Position numbers and translations under genes: made by a program. The notes under the pieces are model-generated. The model worked only from the letters and a program-made list of their open reading frames with translations. It was not told where the DNA came from and did not search any database. Positions 47,641 to 55,122 of a stretch of DNA of 64,000 bases are shown piece by piece (position 1 is the first letter of the stretch; the number at the start of each line of letters is the position of its first letter). Source of the DNA: Polynucleobacter ibericus. Its GTDB lineage: Bacteria > Pseudomonadota > Gammaproteobacteria > Burkholderiales > Burkholderiaceae. The stretch is from positions 682,001 to 746,000 of the forward strand of contig NZ_CP061309.1 of NCBI RefSeq assembly GCF_018687955.1, in the 5' to 3' direction.

Positions 47641-48447
47641 ATGATTCGTTTACCAAGCTTTTTTAAGCGAAAAACCCAGTCTGATGACCTTGAATTTGAT
47701 TCAAGGGGTGGTCGCACCGCCAAAAGAGCGGCGCCACGCAGTTTCCAACGCGCTGCCGAAGCTGAAGAACTTGCCCTTACAGAAGATCCAGAACAACAAA
47801 GAGCACGCCATCGTCTGATTGGTGCTGCGGTGTTAGTGTTGATTGCCGTTGTAGGATTGCCACGTATTTTGGATAGTAAGCCTAAGACAGCGCATAACGA
47901 TATCGCCGTCAATATTGTGACGAGCTTGCCTATCCCGGGCACCGAAACAAAACCAGAAACGAAGCCTGAAGAAAAACCTAAGGCTGAAGCAATTACAGAG
48001 CCTGCAAAAGAAGCCCCTAAAGTTGCCGCTACCCCTGAAGCAAAGCCTGAAGCTAAATCCGAAACAAAGCCAGCTGCTCCTGCGGTAAACAAAGCTGGCA
48101 CATTAGGTTTGGCAGCGGGTGAGGAAGTAGTTGCTACCGCTAGTCCTAAACCTGACGCTAAGCCCAATGCAGAAGATACGGCTAAACCTGCCGTTACAAA
48201 TGGTTCAGGTAAGTATGTTATTCAGATTGGCGCCTTTGCATCGGAAGAGCGTGCTAAAGGTTGGATTGCAAAACTGAAAGATCAAAAGATTCCGAACTAC
48301 GTCTTGAATAAGACGGGTACTGATGGAGCCAAGTTGTATGTTCTGCGCGCAGGGCCATACACCGATAAAGATGCTGCGGAAGCGGCGGAAAAGAAAATTA
48401 AGGCGATGGGTCTTTCACCAAGACTCGTCGAATCCGGTAAGCAGTAA
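47641..48447 (+). CDS. dedD: SPOR-domain membrane protein (DedD-like)
   Basis: Single-pass inner-membrane protein expected to bind septal peptidoglycan. In the 268 residues: cytoplasmic segment 1-57 with basic patches, transmembrane helix about 58-76 (LIGAAVLVLIAVVGLP), a low-complexity Lys/Pro/Glu/Ala periplasmic linker (about 95-190, KPETKPEEKPK), and a C-terminal SPOR domain (about 193-268, YVIQIGAFASEERAKGW). The neighbours folC and cvpA match dedD position in many Proteobacteria. Its stop overlaps the cvpA start by one base (TAATG). Confidence 0.9.
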   Translation: MIRLPSFFKRKTQSDDLEFDSRGGRTAKRAAPRSFQRAAEAEELALTEDPEQQRARHRLIGAAVLVLIAVVGLPRILDSKPKTAHNDIAVNIVTSLPIPGTETKPETKPEEKPKAEAITEPAKEAPKVAATPEAKPEAKSETKPAAPAVNKAGTLGLAAGEEVVATASPKPDAKPNAEDTAKPAVTNGSGKYVIQIGAFASEERAKGWIAKLKDQKIPNYVLNKTGTDGAKLYVLRAGPYTDKDAAEAAEKKIKAMGLSPRLVESGKQ

Positions 48448-49013
48448 TGGAATACTTATCCACCCTCAAGCTAACATCGGTGGATTACTTCACCCTAGTT
48501 GTGCTTTTGGTATCAGCTCTAGTTGGCATCTCACGTGGTTTGTTTAAAGAGGTGCTTGCTTTGGCCTCTTGGTTTGCAGCTGCTTGGGTTGCTTATCACT
48601 ACAGCAATTACCTCTCCACCGAGTGGTTATCAACTTTTCATCTGGATGAGCTACTCAGTTTAGGTATCAGCTTCCTCATTCTGTTCATATTGACTCTCAT
48701 CATTTGCGGTTTGTTTGGTGGAGTAGTGCAAAGAATTATTTTGTCAGTAGGCCTCAGTTTGACTGACCGATTCTTGGGTTTGGTATTTGGCGTGATTCGT
48801 GGCGGCTTAATCGTGGTGGTGCTAGCTACCTTGGCTGCACTCACACCCATTCCGCAAAGTATGGCCTGGAAAAATGCCATTACCAGACCAGCAATTGATA
48901 TGGCAACCGGTTTAATTAAAGGTTGGCTTCCTGCCGACTGGGCAAAGCAATTGGGTGAAGCTATGCCTAAAGTTACCCCTACCATTACTCCTAAAATAAC
49001 AATAGGAATCTAG
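48447..49013 (+). CDS. cvpA: CvpA-family inner membrane protein
   Basis: A 188-residue protein with four predicted transmembrane helices, beginning LTSVDYFTLVVLLVSALVG and containing GISRGLFKEVLALASWFAA and LGLVFGVIRGGLIV, all CvpA signatures. CvpA is tied to colicin V production, bile and envelope stress in enterobacteria; the biochemical role is unknown. The adjacency to purF is the usual proteobacterial arrangement. Confidence 0.92.
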   Translation: MEYLSTLKLTSVDYFTLVVLLVSALVGISRGLFKEVLALASWFAAAWVAYHYSNYLSTEWLSTFHLDELLSLGISFLILFILTLIICGLFGGVVQRIILSVGLSLTDRFLGLVFGVIRGGLIVVVLATLAALTPIPQSMAWKNAITRPAIDMATGLIKGWLPADWAKQLGEAMPKVTPTITPKITIGI

Positions 49014-49017
49014 AGAT

Positions 49018-50556
49018 ATGTGCGGCGTCGTCGGAACTGTTTCCCACTCACCAGTAAATCAACTTCTCTATGATGCTTTGTTGCTTTTGCAACATCGCGG
49101 TCAAGATGCTGCAGGCATTGCGACGATGAACGGTAATTCGTTCACGATGCATAAAGCCAACGGCTTAGTCAGAGACGTCTTTAGAACGCGCAATATGCGT
49201 AGCTTGGTAGGAAGTGCTGGTATTGGTCAAGTACGTTATCCAACCGCTGGGTCTGCTAGTAGCGAAGAAGAGGCTCAACCGTTTTATGTAAGTGCACCAT
49301 ACGGCATTATCTTGGCGCACAACGGTAATCTCACTAATGCACCTAGTCTACGCGTTGAGATGGCTTATCGCGACCGTCGTCACATCAATACCAGTTCTGA
49401 TACTGAAGTATTGCTCAACGTTTTGGCTGATGAACTGCAAAAAGAAACCAATAGCGCAGCTCTCGATGAGGGCGCGATGTTTAATGCGGTGACTGGGGTA
49501 ACTAATCGCGTTAAAGGTTCTTACGCCGTAGTTTCTTTGATTGCAGGTTATGGCTTATTGGCTTTCCGTGACCAGTACGGTATTCGTCCACTGTGTATTG
49601 GGCGAATTGATACTCCTCAAGGTCCTGAGTGGATGATTGCATCAGAGTCTGTGGCGCTAGAAGGCTTAGGCTTTACCTTTGTCCGCGACGTCAATCCAGG
49701 CGAGGCAATCTATATCGACTTAGATGGTAATTTCTATTCACGCCAATGCGTTCCTAATGCAGTGTTAACACCATGCATTTTTGAATACGTCTACATGGCA
49801 AGACCAGACTCTACGATTGATGGCGTTACTGTCTACAACGTGCGTATGCGCATGGGTGATTATTTAGCTGAGAAGATTCGCAAGGAGACTGATGTCTCTG
49901 AGATCGATGTTGTGATGCCGATTCCAGACTCTAGTCGTCCAGCTGCTATGCAAGTGGCAAAAAACCTTGGTGTGGATTACCGTGAAGGCTTCTTTAAGAA
50001 TCGTTACATTGGCCGTACCTTCATCATGCCTGGTCAGGCTGTTCGCAAGAAGTCGGTTCGTCAAAAACTGAATGCCATGCGTATTGAGTTCAAAGACAAG
50101 ACTGTCTTAATTGTGGATGACTCCATTGTTCGTGGCACAACCTCTTTTGAGATTGTTCAGATGGCTCGTGAATCTGGTGCTAAGAAAGTGATCTTTGCAT
50201 CCGCTGCGCCACCAGTGCGCTTCCCGAACGTATATGGTATTGATATGCCAACCCGTAGTGAATTGGTTGCTTACGGCCGTACCGATGAAGAAATCAACAA
50301 GATGATTGGCGCTGATCAACTCATCTATCAAAGCATTGAAGATATGAAGCAGGCGGTCAGAGACGTTAATCCGGATATTAAGCAGTTTGAAGCTTCTTGC
50401 TTTGATGGGAATTACATCACTGGCGACATCACCGAGTCATATCTAGATGCTTTGGAGGCCGCTAGAAATACCTCGGCTGCTAAAGCAGATCGTCAGAAGG
50501 ATTCGAGCGACTTTGCTCGCTCGCAGCTCCATCTGCATTTGGCTACCGAAGACTAA
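49018..50556 (+). CDS. purF: Amidophosphoribosyltransferase
   Basis: First committed step of purine synthesis. Cys2 of MCGVVGTVSHS becomes the N-terminal nucleophile of the glutaminase. In the 512 residues: glutaminase LLLLQHRGQDAAGIAT, IGQVRYPTAGS, the HNGNLTNAPSLR site, and the PRPP-binding loop TVLIVDDSIVRGTTS. It starts four bases after cvpA. A hairpin follows before metZ. Confidence 0.97.
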   Translation: MCGVVGTVSHSPVNQLLYDALLLLQHRGQDAAGIATMNGNSFTMHKANGLVRDVFRTRNMRSLVGSAGIGQVRYPTAGSASSEEEAQPFYVSAPYGIILAHNGNLTNAPSLRVEMAYRDRRHINTSSDTEVLLNVLADELQKETNSAALDEGAMFNAVTGVTNRVKGSYAVVSLIAGYGLLAFRDQYGIRPLCIGRIDTPQGPEWMIASESVALEGLGFTFVRDVNPGEAIYIDLDGNFYSRQCVPNAVLTPCIFEYVYMARPDSTIDGVTVYNVRMRMGDYLAEKIRKETDVSEIDVVMPIPDSSRPAAMQVAKNLGVDYREGFFKNRYIGRTFIMPGQAVRKKSVRQKLNAMRIEFKDKTVLIVDDSIVRGTTSFEIVQMARESGAKKVIFASAAPPVRFPNVYGIDMPTRSELVAYGRTDEEINKMIGADQLIYQSIEDMKQAVRDVNPDIKQFEASCFDGNYITGDITESYLDALEAARNTSAAKADRQKDSSDFARSQLHLHLATED

Positions 50557-50568
50557 AAAGCGACAGGT

Positions 50569-50590
50569 ATTTGCCTCACTCGAGGCAAAT
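50569..50590. terminator. Hairpin between purF and metZ
   Basis: ATTTGCCTC (50569-50577) and GAGGCAAAT (50582-50590) form a perfect 9-bp stem with loop ACTC. No T tract follows on either strand, so this may be a weak terminator, attenuator or RNA-stabilising hairpin rather than a standard intrinsic terminator. Confidence 0.45.
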
Positions 50591-50616
50591 CCCCAATTCG
50601 GTGTCAAAATAGCAGC

Positions 50617-51825
50617 ATGAAGAGCAAAACTACCCGTCAAAAACCAGATTTTTCTAAGTTAGCGCTAGAGACCTTGGCTGTTCGCGCTGGCACTCGTCGT
50701 ACGGCTGAGTATCAAGAGCACTCAGAAGCGATGTTCCTAACCTCCAGTTTTTGTTTTGATAGCGCCGAGTTAGCTGCCGATGGTTTTGCACATGCTGACC
50801 AAGGCTTTATCTATTCTCGTTTTACCAACCCAACTGTGAGCATGTTCCAGGATCGCTTGGCTGCACTAGAGGGTGGCGAGGCTTGTATTGCAACGTCATC
50901 TGGCATGGCTGCCATCATGACGATGGCGATGGCGCATTTGCAGGCAGGGGACCACGTTGTATGTTCTCGCTCGGTATTTGGTGCAACGATTCAGTTGTTC
51001 ACCAATATTTTGGGTCGCTTTGGCATTACAACAACATACGTTGATTTGGCTGATACCAAGTCGTGGCAGACCGCTGTCCAACCAAACACTAAACTCTTTT
51101 ACTTAGAAACTCCTTCTAATCCTTTGACTGAGATTGCTGATATCAAAGCTATTGCAAAGATAGCAAAGAAGGCAGGCGCCTTATTTGCTGTTGACAACTG
51201 CTTCTGTACTCCAGCATTGCAAAAACCATTGGCGCTCGGTGCTGATGTCGTGATTCATTCGGCAACTAAGTACTTAGATGGTCAGGGTCGAGTTGTTGGT
51301 GGAGCCATTGTGGGTAGTAAAGATTTCATCATGGGTAAGTTATTCCCATATGTGCGCACTGCAGGACCAACCCTTTCTGCATTTAATGCTTGGGTATTCC
51401 TAAAAGGCTTAGAGACTTTAGAGCTTCGCATGAAGCAGCAGAGTCATAATGCGCTGGCTTTGGCTCAATGGCTTGAGAAGCAGCCTGGAGTCGAACGTGT
51501 TTACCATCCAGGTTTGAAGTCTCATCCTCAGCATGCCTTGGCAATGCGCCAGCAAAAAGAGGGCGGGGCAATCCTGTCTTTCACGCTTAAGGGCGGTAAG
51601 AAGGCTGCCTTCAAGCTCATTAATCAAACCAAGCTTTGCTCAATTACTGCAAACTTGGGTGACACTCGCACAACTATTACGCACCCAGCCACTACAACAC
51701 ATTGCCGCGTAACACCTGAAGCCAGAAAAGCTGCCGGCATTACTGATGGTTTAGTACGTATTGCAGTTGGACTCGAGAATATCAATGATCTCAAAAGCGA
51801 TTTGGTTGGCGGGCTCAAGAAATAA
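50617..51825 (+). CDS. metZ: O-succinylhomoserine sulfhydrylase
   Basis: PLP enzyme that makes homocysteine directly from O-succinylhomoserine and sulfide. The 402-residue Cys/Met-metabolism protein has LAVRAGTRRT at the start, the YSRFTNPTVSMFQDRLAALEG segment, and the PLP lysine in VVIHSATKYLDGQGRVVGG. Following purF matches Pseudomonas metZ. The direct sulfhydrylation route fits a sulfide-handling organism. Confidence 0.93.
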   Translation: MKSKTTRQKPDFSKLALETLAVRAGTRRTAEYQEHSEAMFLTSSFCFDSAELAADGFAHADQGFIYSRFTNPTVSMFQDRLAALEGGEACIATSSGMAAIMTMAMAHLQAGDHVVCSRSVFGATIQLFTNILGRFGITTTYVDLADTKSWQTAVQPNTKLFYLETPSNPLTEIADIKAIAKIAKKAGALFAVDNCFCTPALQKPLALGADVVIHSATKYLDGQGRVVGGAIVGSKDFIMGKLFPYVRTAGPTLSAFNAWVFLKGLETLELRMKQQSHNALALAQWLEKQPGVERVYHPGLKSHPQHALAMRQQKEGGAILSFTLKGGKKAAFKLINQTKLCSITANLGDTRTTITHPATTTHCRVTPEARKAAGITDGLVRIAVGLENINDLKSDLVGGLKK

Positions 51826-51855
51826 GCCTCACCCCTTCATCAAAAGATTAAAAAC

Positions 51856-52473
51856 ATGAGCTTTGCTGATGCAACTCAGTTCTGGAATGAGCGCTTTGAT
51901 AAAGAGGAGTTCATCTTTGGTAAAGAGCCGAATGAGTATTTGGTTGAGAAAACAAATCAATACCTAAAGCCCAAGAACAAGGTGCTATGTATCGCTGATG
52001 GCGAAGGGCGTAACGGTGTCTGGCTTGCTAAACAAGGAATGCAAGTCATTGCCTTTGATGCGTCCGATATCGCGCTAGCCAAAGCAAAACAGTTTGCTAA
52101 AGATAATCATGTCAATGTTGAATATTCATTTTCAGATACTGATAGCTTTGCTTGGCAAGCAAATTCTTATGATGCAGTGATTGGTATTTTTATCCAGTTT
52201 GCTGACCCCGCAATGCGTGAGCGTATCTTTAGGCAAACATATCAAGCACTCAAGCCAGGTGGCATCTTTATTCTGCAGGGCTATACACCCAAACAGCTTG
52301 AATATAAAACTGGTGGACCATCTTTAATAGAGCATCTCTATACAGAAGCGTTAATTCGGGATCTCGCTAAAGAGTTTCAGATTCTTGAGCTAGTAAGTTA
52401 TGAGAAAGGGCTCTCTGAAGGACCAAGACACACTGGTATGTCTGCAATTTTGGGTTTAGTTGCTCAAAAATGA
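51856..52473 (+). CDS. Class I SAM-dependent methyltransferase
   Basis: A 205-residue methyltransferase with motif I in VLCIADGEGRNGVWLAKQG, motif II-like acidic residue in VIAFDASDIALAKAK, and the post-motif LKPGGIFILQGYTPKQL. It resembles the TehB/thiol-type small methyltransferases, whose acceptors include tellurite, selenite or small thiols; the acceptor here is undetermined. It lies 30 bases after metZ and 10 bases before the CRP/FNR gene, so it may be part of the sulfur region. Confidence 0.82.
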   Translation: MSFADATQFWNERFDKEEFIFGKEPNEYLVEKTNQYLKPKNKVLCIADGEGRNGVWLAKQGMQVIAFDASDIALAKAKQFAKDNHVNVEYSFSDTDSFAWQANSYDAVIGIFIQFADPAMRERIFRQTYQALKPGGIFILQGYTPKQLEYKTGGPSLIEHLYTEALIRDLAKEFQILELVSYEKGLSEGPRHTGMSAILGLVAQK

Positions 52474-52483
52474 GTTTTCTCCT

Positions 52484-53200
52484 ATGAAGATCATTGAAAT
52501 TAAAAGTGCATGGCAGGGTAACAGCGATTGCAGTGTATGTTCCATTCGAAGTTCTGCCTTATTCGCCGAGTTGAATGAGGAAGATTTTTCCAAAATTCAT
52601 TCGCCTATTGATGATCTGCGCTTTGAAGCCAATGCAGGTATCTATACACAGGGTGATTCTTCGGAGTATCTGTATACATTGCGCGAAGGGTATATTAAGT
52701 TATTGCACATTAACTCTGATGGCTCCAGCAGAATCGTACGATTAGTTATGCCTGGAGATCTATTTGGTATGGAAGCCTTGTTAGAGGAGCGCTATGCACA
52801 TTCCGCTAGCGCTTTGTCGAACGTTCATTTATGCCGCATTCCAAAAGCAATCATCTCCAGCCTGGGCGAAGAGTCGCCACGTTTACACCGCCAGATAGTA
52901 AAAAAATGGGGTGAGGCTTTAGCTCAATCTGAATCTTGGTTTTCTGAAATCAATACCGGCCGAATTGAAGTGCGCTTAGCCCGCTTTTTTCTCAGGGTGG
53001 CAAAAGTATCGGGGGAGATGGCAGTTGCACCGCTCTTTAAGCGCGAGGATATGGGCTTAATGATGGATGTGAAGTTTGAGACTATTAGTCGAGCGCTTGC
53101 TTCTATGGCCGAGCAGGGGCTGATTTCCAACATTAGCAGATTAAGTATTCAGATTCCGAATATGGAAAAGCTTAAAAGCTTTTCTCAAGCAGGGTCTTAA
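52484..53200 (+). CDS. CRP/FNR-family regulator with incomplete FNR-type cysteines
   Basis: The ATG at 52484 gives 238 residues; an in-frame TTG at 52460 overlaps the preceding gene. It has a cyclic-nucleotide-binding-like domain (about 25-135: GIYTQGDSSEYLYTLREGYIKL, VMPGDLFGMEALL), a dimer helix and a winged helix. The recognition helix FETISRAL has the E-xx-SR pattern of FNR, predicting TTGAT-N4-ATCAA sites. Near the N-terminus Cys16 and Cys19 form CxxC, and Cys117 aligns with FNR Cys122, but the residue aligned with FNR Cys29 is Ala25. A matching FNR-like box is upstream of the YeeE/YedE operon (54481). Signal unknown: cluster, redox or thiol. Confidence 0.86.
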   Translation: MKIIEIKSAWQGNSDCSVCSIRSSALFAELNEEDFSKIHSPIDDLRFEANAGIYTQGDSSEYLYTLREGYIKLLHINSDGSSRIVRLVMPGDLFGMEALLEERYAHSASALSNVHLCRIPKAIISSLGEESPRLHRQIVKKWGEALAQSESWFSEINTGRIEVRLARFFLRVAKVSGEMAVAPLFKREDMGLMMDVKFETISRALASMAEQGLISNISRLSIQIPNMEKLKSFSQAGS

Positions 53201-53231
53201 AGCTAATAGAAGAAGATAGGTAAGGAGAAAT

Positions 53232-53259
53232 AAAAAAGACTGCCGTAGCAGTCTTTTTT
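53232..53259. terminator. Bidirectional terminator between CRP/FNR and HiPIP genes
   Basis: Stem AAAAAAGACTGC / GCAGTCTTTTTT with loop CGTA, A and T tracts on both ends, between two convergent genes (stops at 53200 and 53286). Confidence 0.93.
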
Positions 53260-53285
53260 ACCTTAGTGCTTAACTAAATATTTAA

Positions 53286-53594
53286 TTAAGCCTTCTTAGC
53301 GTAAGCAGAGCACCAGCCTTTGCCAGCAACTTTCTTAGTGCCAAATAAAGAGCAGCCGCCAGTTGCATCGCCCACTTTACCTTGGAACAAAGCGCAGTTA
53401 TCGCACTCTTGACCGGTGGCATATTTAGGATACTTAGCTTTATCTACAGCAGTTGCAACTGCCTTGTATCCCAAAGCGGCAGCTTGTGGGTCAGTCTCAG
53501 TAACCATTGCTTGAGCTTGAACATTGCCATTCAATGCCAAAGTACAGGCACCAGCAGCAGACAAAATCATAAATTGACGACGACTATTTTTCAT
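53286..53594 (-). CDS. hip: High-potential iron-sulfur protein (HiPIP)
   Basis: Small periplasmic 4Fe-4S electron carrier. The 102-residue precursor has a twin-arginine signal (SRRQFMILSAAGA) and four cluster cysteines at about 64, 67, 81 and 95 (CDNC, GGC, GWC), spaced as in known HiPIPs. In sulfur oxidisers HiPIP can carry electrons from periplasmic oxidases such as Sox to the terminal oxidase; here it lies among sulfur genes but on the opposite strand, with its own upstream region shared with the rhodanese gene. Confidence 0.9.
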   Translation of the reverse strand: MKNSRRQFMILSAAGACTLALNGNVQAQAMVTETDPQAAALGYKAVATAVDKAKYPKYATGQECDNCALFQGKVGDATGGCSLFGTKKVAGKGWCSAYAKKA

Positions 53595-53727
53595 AAAGAC
53601 TCCAGTGTTCAGGTAGGTAAAAAGCTTTAATAACTAGCTATAGGGGATATTAAAGGGGATAACACCGCCAACAATAGGGGTTTCTCAGTATTAAGTTTAG
53701 TCAATCTTGGGCTCACACTACCTGAAT

Positions 53728-53751
53728 ATGCATAAATACGTATATAAGCAT
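53728..53751. promoter_or_regulatory. 24-bp imperfect palindrome upstream of the periplasmic rhodanese gene
   Basis: ATGCATAAATAC followed at once by GTATATAAGCAT forms a 12+12 inverted repeat with 10 of 12 positions paired, 43 bases upstream of the 53794 start. ArsR-family dimers bind such 12-bp half-site pairs. A related half site (ATGCATATATAA, 11 of 12 to the half-site consensus) occurs upstream of the ArsR/SoxR gene near 60003. Confidence 0.5.
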
Positions 53752-53793
53752 TTAAATCACTGTTTTACGACAAAATATTACATAGAGGGTTTT

Positions 53794-54378
53794 ATGAAAA
53801 AGTTTATTTTTCTTGGTCTGATGTTGTTTTCAGGCCTCGTATCAGCACAATCCGCTGCACCTGCAAGTCCTGAGCTACTGCAGATTATTGATAAATCTAC
53901 CAAATTTGTCGTTAACACCCCAAAAGGTCCGGTAGAAATCACTCGTGTGATGACGCCCTGTGCCAAGAATAAGGGCTGGCTGCAACCATTGATTCCAATC
54001 AAGGGTGTTGTGCCAGTTGATGAGATTGACGTATTGAATGCACTGAATGATAAAGACTCAATCGTGGTTGATATGCGAGTGGTTGATGACCGCGTTAAAG
54101 GAACAATTCCAGGCTCAGTCGGTATACCGTACACCGAAGTAGCGATGCGTATGGATGAGTTGGGTTGCAAAAAACCTGCTGCTGGTTCAACCAAATGGGA
54201 TTGCTCTAAAGCCAAGAAGGTTTATGCTTTCTGTAACGGCCCTGTTTGCCCGCAAAGCCCTATGGCAATGTCAGCGATGACACGCGACGGCTTCCCAGCA
54301 ACGAAGATTTATTACTATCGTGGCGGCATGTTGGATTGGGATGCATTGGGATTAACAACCGTAAAAGGTGAGTTCTAA
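53794..54378 (+). CDS. Periplasmic rhodanese-like protein with CNGPVC active loop
   Basis: The ATG at 53794 (GAGGG upstream) gives 194 residues with a signal peptide (MKKFIFLGLMLFSGLVSA). The rhodanese domain covers about 75-190: VVDMRVVDDRVKGTIPGSVGIPY, then the active-site cysteine Cys147 in YAFCNGPVCPQS with a second cysteine at 152 in the loop, and GGMLDW. The double-Cys loop (CxxxxC) suggests the persulfide can be resolved by the neighbour thiol, as in thiol-exchange rhodaneses. Sulfur donor unknown. A terminator follows; it is a single-gene unit between HiPIP (divergent) and the YeeE/YedE operon. Confidence 0.88.
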   Translation: MKKFIFLGLMLFSGLVSAQSAAPASPELLQIIDKSTKFVVNTPKGPVEITRVMTPCAKNKGWLQPLIPIKGVVPVDEIDVLNALNDKDSIVVDMRVVDDRVKGTIPGSVGIPYTEVAMRMDELGCKKPAAGSTKWDCSKAKKVYAFCNGPVCPQSPMAMSAMTRDGFPATKIYYYRGGMLDWDALGLTTVKGEF

Positions 54379-54405
54379 TCTTATTAACTTAAGCTCTGAA
54401 TATAG

Positions 54406-54425
54406 AAGGGGGCCACGGCTCCCTT
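54406..54425 (+). terminator. Terminator after the rhodanese gene
   Basis: AAGGGGGCC and GGCTCCCTT at 54406-54425 form a stem with one G-T pair and a very short loop, followed by T-rich sequence (TTTAT). Suits a plus-strand intrinsic terminator. Confidence 0.8.
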
Positions 54426-54480
54426 TTTATTGCCTAATCCCTGCATGAAGAGCCATTCAACATACTAGATCCATTCATTC

Positions 54481-54494
54481 ATGATTTAGATCAA
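54481..54494. promoter_or_regulatory. FNR-type box upstream of the YeeE/YedE operon
   Basis: ATGAT-TTAG-ATCAA matches the FNR half-sites TTGAT-N4-ATCAA at nine of ten specific positions. It is centred about 70 bases upstream of the expected transcription start, a position used by class I activators. The CRP/FNR gene at 52484 has the FNR-type E-xx-SR recognition helix, so it is the natural candidate ligand. Confidence 0.6.
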
Positions 54495-54522
54495 ATTCTG
54501 CTGACTTGTTTGCTTATACCTA

Positions 54523-54553
54523 TTGACATTGCAATTTAAATTGATAATATATA
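54523..54553 (+). promoter_or_regulatory. Promoter of the YeeE/YedE sulfur operon
   Basis: A perfect TTGACA at 54523-54528 is followed after 14-19 bases by an AT-rich -10 zone (GATAAT at 54543, TAATAT at 54545, TATATA at 54548). The exact -10 cannot be chosen by eye; all choices are inside the palindrome at 54544-54567. Confidence 0.65.
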
Positions 54554-54567
54554 AATGTATATATTAT
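54544..54567. promoter_or_regulatory. Perfect 10-4-10 palindrome, candidate BigR/SqrR operator
   Basis: ATAATATATA-AATG-TATATATTAT is a perfect 24-bp inverted repeat lying on the -10 region, 27 bases before the first start codon. AT-rich palindromes over the -10 are known operators of BigR-type ArsR repressors, and a gene for such a repressor lies in the same operon (57573). Binding there would block transcription until the repressor disulfide or tetrasulfide forms. Confidence 0.72.
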
Positions 54568-54593
54568 TTAAACCTTAAATGAGGTCAGTAAAG

Positions 54594-55121
54594 ATGGTGA
54601 ATAAAGCAGGGCAGGCTAAACCAGCGTCGTATATGAGCCCATTGCTAGCAGGCATCCTGCTTGGAATGGTTCTATTGACAACTTTTGTAATCACAGGTCA
54701 TGGGCTTGGGGCGACAGGATTTACTACCCGTTTGACTGCGTGGGTTGGAATGTATGTTGTACCAGCTGCTACTAATGCAAATGACTATTTGGGTGGAATG
54801 GTGGAAGAAGGCAAGCCTTTAAATGCTTGGATTACCTGGCAGGTGATCGGCGTGGCTTTAGGCGCATTGTTGTCTGCATTCCTAGCAAAGAGAATTCACA
54901 TTCAGATGGACGGCAAGAAGTTTCTCGGTGGCGCTAAGCGTCCGATGACGGCATTGTTTGGCGGTATCTTGGCAGGTTTTGGAGCACGTGTTGCTGCGGG
55001 TTGCACCAGTGGTCTTGGATTGTCTGGCGCCGCGGTACTCAGTTTGGCTGGATTTGCTTTCCTTGGTACATTCTTTGCGGTGGGTTTATTAGTAAGCCGC
55101 TTCTTGAAAGAGGAGAAATAA
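54594..55121 (+). CDS. YeeE/YedE-family half-size membrane protein A (sulfur-compound transport)
   Basis: The ATG at 54594 is chosen for GAGGT (54581-54585) eight bases before it; an ATG at 54579 overlaps that site. The 175-residue protein has about five transmembrane helices and the family core GAGARVAAGCTSG-like block GFGARVAAGCTSGLGLSG with the conserved cysteine. YeeE/TsuA proteins import thiosulfate; half-size pairs (PmpA/PmpB type) occur in sulfur operons and with BigR. It pairs with the next gene, one base downstream. Thiosulfate or sulfane-sulfur uptake is inferred. Confidence 0.85.
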   Translation: MVNKAGQAKPASYMSPLLAGILLGMVLLTTFVITGHGLGATGFTTRLTAWVGMYVVPAATNANDYLGGMVEEGKPLNAWITWQVIGVALGALLSAFLAKRIHIQMDGKKFLGGAKRPMTALFGGILAGFGARVAAGCTSGLGLSGAAVLSLAGFAFLGTFFAVGLLVSRFLKEEK

Positions 55122-55122
55122 G

